DNA from: Climacium dendroides | Lineage: Eukaryota > Streptophyta > Bryopsida > Hypnales > Climaciaceae | Length of the DNA stretch: 64,000 nucleotides | Assembly: GCA_950106755.1 (NCBI GenBank) | Contig: OX467086.1 | Span: forward strand, 13,720,001 to 13,784,000 | Direction: 5' to 3' | Shown here: positions 1 to 11,300 of the stretch, in pieces | Layout of the letters: every line of letters starts with the position of its first letter | Numbering within the stretch: position 1 is the first letter of the stretch | Program-made: the position numbers and the translations under genes | The notes under the pieces: generated by a model | What the model saw: only the letters and a program-made list of their open reading frames with translations | What the model was told of the DNA's origin: nothing | The model's database searches: none

Positions 1-3000
1 AGAAGGTACCACTAGAATATCTAGCACTAGTACTTTTGAGACAGCGTTGTTTAACACTGTAAAGATCGAGCCAAGTGTTGAGGTCATTGCCATTGATAGT
101 GATGATTCTGATGGTTCGTCGCCACCCTATAAAGTTCTACGACCAACTCTGCCTTTAGGAGTTCATGGGGCATCCTCATCTATCTCGCCTACTCCAGTCT
201 TAGGGACACCATCCTCAACTTCTCGTGGATCCTCTATTATTTCATGTCTACAGAAGTTGTGCTACACCAAAGGTTCTAGGAATCCGTTTAAGAAGGTCGA
301 TTGGAACTCAATTAGAGTCTGTGTAGTCCAATTTGTTCCACCTTTGTTCAATAGTGATGTGATATTTGAATTACCACCCGTCGGAGATGTTTCGGGAATT
401 AACAGTCACACTAAGCTTCTCACCGGAATGGAGAAACGCTACGATGGTCACGTTTGGACAAATCTTCATACGACAAATATAAAGAATGCAGACGGTCTGA
501 CATTTCAGTTGGCATCTTGCGTGGGCCACCTACGATGCGACAACCCGAGTTGTGACTACCTAACTCGAAAGCACCGTGTAGCTCTTATCAACGAGACTGA
601 ATGGGATGGTTGTTCTCCTGCTCCATTTGAGGTTTGTGCCATTCCTCCTATTGGTTCCACTATCACATGCAAGATTTGTGCGACTGCTCCATCGTGTATT
701 GGTAGTTGTCTTGCGAAAATATATTATGTAGTTGGGTCACAGGACATGACTCGGGCTTGTGTTCATTTCGGTATTCACAACCACCCTGTGAAAGATGGAG
801 ACTGCCAGGACTCCAAAGAGAGAACTCGGTCCTTGATATCAGACCAAGTTGAGCGGAACCCCTCTAGAACAAATTCCGCTATTGTCTTGGAGGCTAGCAA
901 GGAGTTCCTTGGAGAGATGCTACTTCGAGCCGAAGGAGCTACGCCTACCCCATTCGGATTACAAGAATTAATGCCTGTTTTGGAGAAATGCAAATTCATG
1001 AGTTCCCCAAGTATTCGCAATGAAGTTAGTACATTCAAGTACTTCCGCCGCTTTGGAGTCATGGACAGCATCACAAAGCTTCGTGGCTACAGCAATTGGG
1101 CTTTTGTACAAGAGAACAAATTCCCTGGACAGGGATCTGACTCTGACAAAGTCTTCGTGTTCAAAATGTCGGAGGTTGGCCCTGGAAGTGGCGTAGACTT
1201 GGTATCACGTATGCAACCTGGTGGTGACCTTGAGGACGCATGGATCATGTTTGATCATGTTAGGCGAGTGAAGCTCTGGACTACAATTGTGTGTCATGTT
1301 TATGACACGACCTATTGCCGAGTTATGACTATTGCGGTTTGCGATATGCAATCAGAAGATGTAGTTGCCCAATGCGACTTCTGAAAAAACTTAAACGTCG
1401 TGATGGGTAGACATGGAAACACCTTGCCCTATTTTAAAGGCTTCATGGCTGATTCAGCACAAGCAAACTGGAATGCGGTGCGTATTGTTTACGGAAGTGC
1501 TGACCCAACAGAGCCCATGCCCAATCGAGAATGTACATGTTTATTTCATTGGACTCAGTCAATGGAGAAACACACGAAAGCAGACATTCGCAGTGACCTT
1601 CAAGACCAACATCGAAAGTTGTGCAAACAATATAAGGATGCAAATTCCTTAGCACAGGCAGAGATTAGGTTTCATGCAATTCGAACGTGGTGGCATTCAT
1701 CTGGAGCCACAACCGAAGAGGGGCTTTGCCGTTTGGAGTTGTGGTTAGCGTTTTGGCACTTCCGGTATAGACAATGGGGAGCATTCATGGACACTGTAAG
1801 ATTCTTAATCATCCTATCCTTCATTTGTTTGTTTTGCCAAGCTAGGATTCAGATTTTTGGGTTATCTTACATCATTGCTATTTGTTTCTTCCATGAATGC
1901 TTCCTGTCTTCAATTATTGAAGTACTTCATGTAACAACCCTGCCCTGTAGACGTTAAATCAAGGAAAGAGTGGTACTCTTTATTTGTAATAGCTTTAATC
2001 CATGCTCCACAAAACAGGGACTCACTGAAGATGAACTCGGGCTTGTTCCTACTTGCAACCTCGCAGAGACCGTACATAACAAATGGTTGCAACAATCTGG
2101 AAAACGTGGCTCTGATTTGTATGTCGCCACTGTGGATGACTATGTTCGGGCGTTCATGCAAATGGTTAGATATTACCAGTTTCTAAAAGGTGAGAAGCCG
2201 GGAACTGGTCCAAGAAAAGAAGAGCTCTTGCTTCGTGTAGCACAGAGATATGCCCAACGTACCGGTAATCCGAAAGGATTGAATGATGCCATGGCATCTG
2301 TACCAGGTGTTCAAGAGTATTGCACTAGGAAGCCCCATTTGGAAGGTGAGGAAGTTTTTGGATCTGAGAAGCGAATGCCCAATCTTCCACCTGGTTCTGA
2401 ATATGATTCACATCATCCCGATAAAGTGAATTTCTCTCGACCCCGTGTTGGAACAAGGGCCACCCCTGCACCCACATCGGTCATTTCCTTGGATCGGATT
2501 TCTGAAGAATCATGGCCTGTGACGCATGAAGATTATCCGGATTTGTTGGAATCACCTAAGACAAGGTCAATTCCTTCAACTGAGGTGGCCTCCCATGTGA
2601 GGACTGTTCAAGAAACAATTTGTGATGAGTCTGAATGGCATATTGCCCGCTTGCCTAAGACGTCTTCAAAGGCATGTTTTGCATTGCAGGCCATTACGCG
2701 AAAAAAGTGTGTTGCAAAGATAGTGCAAGGCAATAGGGGAACAGCTGCACCTACATATACCGGCAGCATGGACAACTATAAGAAAAATAGGATTGAGAGA
2801 ATGCAATTCTTTTTTTGCAATGATGATATATCGCGGTGCGTCAAAGGTTCTCGACGGAAATGGGTTTTATCAAAACCGGAAGTACCAGACATATGGCCGG
2901 TGCAAGTTGGAACCAATCTTACGCCCAAAGAGATCCTAGATCTTCAAAATGCAGGGTTCTGTCTTCCGCAGCGTCTTGAAATTTCCCCTCGTAGGCTATT

Positions 3001-3454
3001 TGGAAATCATGATCTGCCACCTGATGTTTTGGGACTTCAAGTTCCAGAGTCACCTGCAGAGCACCCTAGCACACGGTCAGGAAAGAAGATTCGGAGGAAT
3101 CCAAAAGCACCTACAACAAAGCAAGCAAACAATTGCGCCTCCACACTTACAATGAAAGCAGTGGTTCGTGAAGTTACTATGGTACCGCATCCAAGCTTCG
3201 GATGCATCATTGCCCTGGACTCAGGTACACCGCCTGCCATTGAACGTTACATGATCACTGTAAGTGCATTCCCTGAATGCACTTGCCCTTATTTCAAGGA
3301 GATGGCAACAAAGGCTCTAGGAAAAAGAGGGCAATGGGCTAATTGCAAGCACTTGTACTTTTTGTTCACTGGAGTTTGCCAATTGGATGCAGAAGTAGAT
3401 CTTTTTATTCATGCTCCAAGCTTTAGCTTTAACAAAGTGAAATGCATACTTTAG
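1..3454 (+). pseudogene. Mutator-like (MULE) transposase with SWIM zinc finger, copy A, broken and 5'-truncated by window edge
   Basis: The frame is open from base 2. A GT-AG intron is inferred at 1796-2017 (phase 0), and the frame resumes to a stop at 3452-3454. Order: N-terminal VKIE followed by a hydrophobic-acidic VIAIDSDDSD stretch; a Cys/His cluster (CVGHLRC, CKIC, then ACVHFGIHNHP near 755-786) resembling the WRKY-GCM1/FLYWCH-type fingers of MULE transposases; a DDE-like core (MFDHVRRV near 1248, GFMADSAQANWNAVR near 1440, then a C-x2-H motif CLFHW near 1540); and a C-terminal SWIM finger (CTCPYF...NCKHLYF, about 3280-3360). One in-frame TGA at 1382-1384 sits where copy B reads TGG (Trp). 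Otherwise the frame is continuous, so the element decayed recently or is under weak decay. The DDE and SWIM layout is typical of MULEs and the derived FAR1/FHY3 proteins. The exact superfamily is inferred, and another DDE transposase family is possible. Confidence 0.72.
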
Positions 3455-3833
3455 AGTGGTATCTTGAAGCTTAAATCAAATTAGTATACATTTCTACTTC
3501 TTGCCGGTTGGTGCTAGCATATTGTAGTGTAGCTTTGGATGATGTGCTCCAAACTTGTTTCATGTAAGAATTGTAGTGAGACTAAAAGGGCCACTACTTC
3601 ATTTCAATTGTCATTTGTCCATTGCACCTTGCACTATCATGCATTCGTGCATGATTGCCCATCCACGCTCTCTAGTATGATTTGTATATATATTTGGATA
3701 TAAAATATTCATAGAGGGTTGTTTAGATTGTTATTGATAATTGCAACAAAATAAAATGGCCTTCCCTTGTCCCAATCCACTAAAAATAACCTTGCTTGAA
3801 TTCCCTTTTCACAATGAATGGAGTAGGACAACG
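3455..3833. other. 3' flank of transposase copy A, no gene seen
   Basis: AT-rich sequence after the copy A stop. No open frame resembles a known protein, and I see no terminal inverted repeat that would close the element here. Confidence 0.5.
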
Positions 3834-3931
3834 GCAAACTTCTAAATGTATAAGGTGACCACCTCTAAGGTTCCTCTCGGTACTGAGAGGTAACCTAGAG
3901 GTGGTCACCTTATGCATTCAAAATTCTGCAA
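3834..3931. repeat. Short foldback hairpin
   Basis: The two halves pair over about 45 nt. The inner part AAGGTGACCACCTCTA is matched exactly by its reverse complement TAGAGGTGGTCACCTT. The pairing continues with single-base bulges to CCTCTC/GAGAGG around a loop near GGTACT, and outward through ATAAGG/CCTTAT to a GCA...TGC end with scattered mismatches. Length and near-perfect pairing fit a miniature foldback element or a small-RNA precursor. No target-site duplication was identified. Confidence 0.7.
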
Positions 3932-5739
3932 CATTTATCTAAACTTGCTATGGTTGTAAACCCATTTTTTATTAGCACTATCTCATGCTAGCATTGGTAG
4001 AAGTTAGCTTCCCTTGCAATACATATGAGTACTAATTATTGATGACATGATTGCAAACATAATTGAAATGCATTATTATCAATAGGAAGTTTGGCAACAT
4101 GCTAATGCCTTTTATATGATAAATTGGTAAAGTGGTCGCGCATGGATGAACTTAATTAATCACCCTAAACCCTATCACATGGAAATGATAGCCTAATTCC
4201 AAGCCTTCTAACTACAGTTGTTCAATAGTTTAAGTTAAATTGTTCACCTGACCATACATTTAACAATACAATAAGCAGATGTCCATTCAGCAAAAGAAAG
4301 TTACCCTAAACCCTAAATATAATCCTCCTAAAAAATTTAACAGATATTCTATAAACAGGCCATGAAGGCAATCATAAATACCCTAAACCTTGAACCCTTA
4401 CCCTAGAAGTATGCCTTTCTTTCACCTTTAAAGGAGCAATTCTACTAGTTCACAGTCTGAGGTCCACAATTACATTGAGATCTTAAAACCACAGCTATAG
4501 GGGCACACCTAAACCCTAAAACCGTGGTGAAAGGTTATATTATGTGGCTTGATACCACGGTTATAGGTTCACACCCAAATAATCTTTTTGGTGTAGATTT
4601 CGGGTCTCCTGTCTTGGATCCACGGTGATAGGTCCATTTTCACGGTCATGGGGGCATGAATATAAAGTCATCATGTTCTACTTTGTAAAACTTTGGAAGG
4701 CCAATCCTTGAAGAAAACAAACTCCTTTCTCCCTCCCATGCCGTTGATCTGGATATGGGTAGGGATACTATACACAGACAAATATGATATAATATAGACC
4801 CGATCAGGATACAAGAATCAAGATATAGTTCAAATACAATACAAATATAGTATGGTACAGATATGAGATACGGAATATAGTTCAAATGCAATATAAATAC
4901 AATACAATGTAGATACAAAATATGAGGTACGGATACGGATATATCCCATATCAAATGTTATCCCTAGCCCCACCTGAAAATTAGAGAAGGGGGGGAGAGG
5001 GGGAAATGAGAAATTTAATATACCAAAAATTTGAGCTTATTGCCTTATTGGTGGGAGGTAGAAAAATTCAATTTCATTTTTTTTTTGGGAGTGGATAGTG
5101 AGACATTCTCACTATCCACTCGAAAGATAGGCCACTAAGCTTTGGCACATGAACCAATAAATTGATATAGCATTAAAAGACCGATCCCCTACACAAATTG
5201 GTTTGTCATAATCCCACCGTAGAGGTGTCCAATGTCATTGTTGAAGTTACTCACCAACAATAACAAATAATTCTTCTAAGTTCAATGAATATAACCCTTC
5301 CCTCCATGTGGTCAATGGTCATAAAATATTTTCACACATATTCAAATATTAGTCCACCCTAAACTTTTGAGGTTAGACTTTTTAAATCCCCAAATTTTTA
5401 GACTGGATTTTTTATTACCCCCAAAGTATGTTGATTTATGGAAAAAAGGCCCAAAACTTATAGTCGACTTTTGAAAGTAAACACCCAAATTTAACAAAAT
5501 AAATAAATAAATAAATACCCTAAAACCGCACCAAATTACAGAAAAAGGCCCTAAATCCATGCTCCATGCTCCAATTCCACGCTCTACGCTCTACGCTCTT
5601 GCTCTACACTCGTATACTAGCTTCGTTGGCAGGTGCACCAAATCATCACGGTCCACACATCGTAATCTGATCAGAACCACGCTTGGAGGACATTCCTTTG
5701 AAATTCCTTCAACCTGATCCGTCCCTGACGCGCGCTTGA
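3932..5739. other. Intergenic, with scattered CCCTAAA motifs and ATAC/GATAC-rich low-complexity sequence
   Basis: Dispersed CCCTAAACCCTAAA pieces occur near 4160, 4305, 4380 and 4510. A CCACGGT(T/G)ATAGGT motif occurs near 4555 and 4620. A degenerate run of ATACAAATA/GGATACGGATA type lies at about 4780-4960, and a similar run recurs at about 44,010-44,185. No protein-coding gene was recognised. Confidence 0.5.
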
Positions 5740-6290
5740 AGTGTCGATCGACTGGAGCCTTCGAGCTGCCTCGGCGCCGAGGAAGGCTTTCGTCTGTTGA
5801 ACAAAACTTGGGATCACAGGTTGCCTCGTCGCCGAGGAAGACTACCGGATCGCATAAATTTAAAAAAAAAAAAACGTGCGCTTGGTCGGACAGCCGAAGT
5901 CCACCGATCAAGGACGACTTATAGCCGGTGAAACTCGCATTGAGGAAGCCCTCCACATTGCCTCGGCGCCGAGGAAGACTGCCGAATCCCATGAAATTTT
6001 GAAACCACACCCTAAACCTTGGTTGGGCAGCTGAAGTCCACCGAACAGGGACAAATTAAATCCAGTAAAACTGACACTAAAGAGCCCCTCTGAACTGCCT
6101 CGGCGCCGAGGATGCAAACCTGATGTCCCATGAATTTTTGAGACCAAACCCTAAACTTAGGTCGGGAAGTTGAAGTCCACCGAACAGGGACAAATCGTAG
6201 TCGATGAAACTCACTTTCAGGAGGCCCTCCGAACTGCCTCGGCGCCGAGGAAATCTTCTGGATCCCATGAAATTTTGAAACCACTAGTTT
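5740..6290. repeat. Tandem array, period about 137 bp, built on the palindrome CCTCGGCGCCGAGG
   Basis: The exact 14-bp palindrome CCTCGGCGCCGAGG occurs at 5769-5782, 5961-5974, 6098-6111 and 6237-6250. A one-base variant (CCTCGTCGCCGAGG) lies at 5824-5837. Spacings of the last three are 137 and 139 bp. Units also share CCCATGAAATTTTGAAACCAC, CCCTAAAC, GAAGTCCACCGAACAGGGACAAAT and AGGCCCTCCGAACTG-like blocks. Open frames on either strand here (rich in PRRRG) are products of the repeat, not genes. The array is GC- and CpG-rich compared with its flanks. Confidence 0.85.
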
Positions 6291-8340
6291 TGATTCTTGA
6301 CTAGTTCTTGCGGTCACTACAAAATGGCCAGTTATATGCGTGTCGACCTAAAAAGAGTGGGAGGAAATTGCAAACTTGATGTCCCGTGGGGAGATTGGAG
6401 ACCAGGAGATCTCCATGTACGGGGTCTTTAGTACTTTCGCTTCCAGGAGCCACTCTCCTCGTTGCTGGCCTTCTTGCCATCGTCCTGTCACCCTGTACAG
6501 ATACCCTAATCCCCACGTTATTTCCTATCTAAGGGAATCGCAGCAAGTGGAAATGTGAATGAGCAGCAATCAGAATGAACAAATTTCGAATAGGATGCCA
6601 AACGGGGACTTGCCCACTATCGGAGCTCACAAATTCAAAATTGAAAAGCGTCAACCAGTTCACTGTGGCATGAGGCTGAAGTGCCGCAATGCAGGTTCAC
6701 CACTACCTGTTTAGCCGACAGACGTGCTCCGAGCCAAAGGCGGGATTCCTTACGTCTGTATACTCTCCCGTACATACTAAAATGGTATTTGTACAAGTAT
6801 GGCAAAATTCCCGTTAATATTCAAGCAGGTCAGGCTCGCGTTTATATTCAAGCAGTATGTGTTATGCGATAGGCACATTCAGATTAGGCAATGCTATTTG
6901 TTTATTATTGGAAGGTAAGAGTTGCATTACAAAATCTTACGACCTTCATTTTCTTTCCTATTTATGAAGTCTTGTGTTAATACCTAAAATGTCATAAATA
7001 ATGCATTTAAACTGTTGTAGTTCGTTTCTTGAAACTAGGAATACTGTGCTATACTTTCAATATTTCTGATGTCTTACATAATGTAAGGCACATTCCTACA
7101 AATTCGTATCTAGCCATTTGGTACAATCTAGATTTTAACTACACTAGTTGATTTCTGAATACTAAGCAATTATTCTCTAGAATATAATATTTGAAATAAA
7201 AAGCATTCCGTGAGAAACTTACACTTGAAATCGGGTTATATCCCTAAGTGGATAAGTCCTTCAAGTTCACCTTCACGTTCAAATCCTCCTGTATGTTTCC
7301 TTTAATTCTATCATAAACATCTCTCTTGAGATAATTGAAGATGTAAGTGGGATTTGGAGGTGTTACCTTTTGCCCTAAACCAATCTTCTCTCGTACCGCC
7401 TGTGCCCGTTGCAACTCCTTACGGGATGAAAAGAAAAGTTTTTTTCTCTTTCTCCGCTTTCCCAACATATATTGACTACTCACACTTATAACCTTTTCAA
7501 CACGCATGAGACTAGCAGATCATAATACAGAGGATTTCTACAAAGTGGGTAGGAGTAGGAGAAAAAAATGAAGTTAACATTCTAATTAGCACTAGTCACT
7601 CATTCTAACGCATGACCTAAATACCTAATTCTTCTACATAATGCTTTCACGAGAATGGATAAACCTTATATCTTTACATCATCTTATAGGGAATCCAAAC
7701 ATCTTTTCAGTTGGTATTCAAATTTGAAATTTGAAAGTTTGCTACACTAATCGTTAAACTACTATCTCTAAATATTTGTCAGATCCTATCTATAAAATAC
7801 TCCATAACGGCATAGAGTATAGAAAAATATATTGTTTGAAATGTATTGTATATCCAGTATATTTTGATTTTATAGATATGGTAGATAACCTCTACAATTT
7901 GAATCAAATGTTATATCTCCTAATTTATGATGAAAGTTTGGGCTTTCTAAATATTTTTTATGCTTTTAATAAATTAATGTATGTCCACCAAGTAGCCATT
8001 TTAATGCCCCTCTTAAATGAGTCATTAGTGAAAGTATACGTTGAGATTAGTTGAAATTTAAGGTACAAGACTTCCTACAAGGACAAGAGTGGGAGTTATT
8101 AATAGCATCATATATATAATATTTGTACAATCTTAATGGATCCAAGATCTATAACAATGAAATCTTATTAGTTGAATTATATTACACTTGACTTTATGAG
8201 TTTGCTCAGAGATACGTCTCTCTTTCAACGATTTTACTTAGCCATAATATTTAAATAAAATATATTCATACATTAAATAGAAGTTCAAATTCATTCAATC
8301 CATCTCTAATCTCTACTGACTACCTCTTGTAAGCGTCTCA
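6291..8340. other. Intergenic between the tandem array and transposase copy B, no gene recognised
   Basis: Bases 6300-6880 are mixed-composition sequence and the rest is AT-rich. Short open frames on both strands (for example 7244-7507 minus, 7776-8054 plus) show no recognisable motif. The stretch just before 8341 may include the 5' end of the copy B element, but no terminal inverted repeat was found by eye. Confidence 0.4.
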
Positions 8341-11300
8341 TTGTTGTTGTGCTTTCTATTTCACTCAATGGCCTCCATTCGAGCGGATGGCCATGAGATT
8401 CCACTAGTTCTTCCTCTTGGGCCCGAAGGATATGTTGTATTGTCTTTACACCTTCTTCATGTGCGATTTGGTTTTATCGAATCTAGTATATATGTTGAAG
8501 AAGAAGTCATGTCTGAGGATGGGCGCTTGAAGGAGTATATACATATGTTAAAATTAGAACTCCAAACCGATCATGTCTGGCACCTTCGGCAAGGTCACTA
8601 CAGAGCTTATGGATTGATGTCTCCTGTTTTCAATGCTACTACTCAAATATTACCTCGCCAGTCGGACCCCTCTACTGTGAATATGCCTCCTGCTCGACAC
8701 ACCAATAGTATTTCTCCGGATCGTGATCATGTTTTAAATGCTAGTACACCTATTCCACTTATGCGTGTAAAGCAAGAAGTGAATGGCCCCATTATAGATC
8801 TCTCTAGTGAATCTGAGGGAGAGTCTCTGAGCCAGCCAAATATTCAGGCATCTGTGCCTGTTAGAGTCCCTAATGATGTCTTCAAGACATCTTCCGGTAT
8901 ATACCAAACGCCAGCAAGTAGTCCTTCTTTGTCTATGCATTCTCGCCCGCCAACATATCCAAATAGTACAACCTCGGTTAGTATTGTTGGTTGCTTGCGT
9001 AAACTGGCAACCATTCGTAAGTCTAGGAACGAAATTGCTGCTTTGAACTACAATTCCTTGGTCCACCACAAAGTGCAGTATCTGCCCGTCGACTTCAATG
9101 GGGATTTGATATTTGAGTTGCCTTCCCTTCGTGTCTCGTCTTCATCATCTTCTAGTGGAAATCTACAGGGGATGGATAAAAAATACGATGGTTATGCTTG
9201 GTGTCGGACCATGACATCCAATATCCACAATGAAGATGGTTTGAAGTTTAGAAAATCCTCTTGTGCAGGCCATCTCATTTGTAATAATTTTGAGTGTAAC
9301 TATTTGAAGCGATTCTCGAAGCCCAATGAGACAGAGTGGTGTGGTTATACTCCCACCCCATTCTATGTTGGCACTAATCCTCCGAAGGATTCATGTCTCT
9401 TGTGCAAGATATGCAAGAGTTCACCCGATTGTATTAGTACTTGTGATGCTAGAATCTATTACATCCACAGTGATACTGCTTTCATGACCCGAGCATGCAT
9501 TCACTTAGGTAATCATATGCATCCTGTAGCTTCTGGAACATGTAGAGAGGCTGTAGATACTATTTCAGGTCTCATTGCATGTGAGGTGGCCAAAACTCCG
9601 ACTGCAACCAACTCAGCCATTGCCTTGGCAGCAAGTAAGCATTTTCTAGACAACCACCTTATACACAATGGTGAAGGCCCTATGGAGATGTTGCAAGGAA
9701 AATCGTTAGAGGATGTTATGGATAGGTTCCAGAGACTGAGTTCACCTAATATCCGAAACATTATTACTTCGTTTCGTAGCATTGGGAAAAATGGGGTCAT
9801 AGATAGCATCATGAACATGAAACGGAATTTGAAGTTCGAATACATTCATGATAGTGTGTTCCCTGGACAAGGAAAGGAGAAGGTATACTTATTCAAAATG
9901 TTGGTAGAAGGACCTGGTAGTGGAGTGAATTTGGTAAAGCGCATGCAACCGGGTGGAGACTTGGAAAATGCATGGCTCATGTTCGACCACGTCAAGCGTG
10001 TGAAGGATTGGACAACCATGGCGTGCCACGTTTATGACACGAATTGCAGAAAGGTGATGACAATTGCTGTCTGTGACATGCAATCTAAGGACACCGAGAT
10101 TCAAACTATTATGTGGAGGTTATTAAATGATGTCATGAAACGGAATGGTATATCAAATCCGAACTTCAAGGGCTTCATGGCTGATAGTGCACAAGCCAAT
10201 TGGAATGCTGTTCGCATCATATATGGTTCAGGGGATTCCAAAATAGAGATGGTGAACCGTGAGCGAACTTGTTTGTTGCATTGGAGTACGTCACTGCATC
10301 GCCATACACAAAAGCTCATCAAACCAGATTTACAACACCAACATACTCGTCTTTGCAAGCAATATAAAGATTCCAAGACTATGGAGGAAGCGGAGATGCG
10401 ATATCTAGCGATTCGTTCTTGGTGGCTTTCATCCGGAGCAGCCTCAGAAGATGGTTTGCGTGAATTGGAATTGTGGCTTGCGTTCTAGCACTTCCGATAT
10501 CGCCAATGGGGTGGCTTCATGCAAATGGTATTTTCATCAGTCCTTATTTTTAGTATTATATATACCGTTCAAGTTCACTTACATTTTATATTGCCTTCTC
10601 CAAAGGTGAACTTGTGTTTTTTTTCTTGCATAAAGAACTATCAAGGAAAGATGAAATTCTGATTTGTATATAGAGTAAGTGTCGTGACCCTCAGGAACGA
10701 GGTCGAATTCTCGCCTCGGCGCCGAGGTGAGATTTTACCTACGAATCAAATGAAGTTTATGGTGGTTAGCTTGTATTGAAAGTGCGTCATTAATTTGTTG
10801 TGGGATTCCTTTTTGACTTTGAATGCACATTTTATTTTCTCCAGGATTTGAATCTCGAAGAGATGGCAGACATGCCATCATGCAACTTATCCGAAACAGT
10901 TCATAATAGATGGTTGCAACAATCGGGTAATCGAGGTAATGATTTGTTTGCTGCCACTTGTGATGATTGCATTCAAGCCTTCATGCAGATGACAAATTAT
11001 CGAGCTTTCTTAAACGGCACAACATCAAGGTCGGGGCCATCAAAAGAGGAGTTGAAATTAAGAGGTGTGAGACGCAGCGGGGACCCAAAGAAGATTGCAG
11101 AGGCGATAAATGGTCTCCCTTACCTCAGTGACGTTGGAACCCGTATTCCACATTTGGAAGGCGAAGAGGTGTTTGGTAGTAGTAAACGCAAGCTTGATGT
11201 CCCTATTGGTTCTGATGGTGATTCTCATCATCCAGACAAGGTCAACTTCTCTCAGCCAAGAGTGCAAAGGCGATCTACTTCTATACCTATTGTTCTCTGC

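Noticed and set aside
4160..4530. Scattered CCCTAAA motifs as a former telomere
   Set aside because: Copies are isolated and separated by unrelated sequence. They are too few to call an interstitial telomere.
5591..6317. Several overlapping minus-strand open frames rich in PRRRG
   Set aside because: They are translations of the 137-bp tandem array in different frames. No protein family match and no consistent start.
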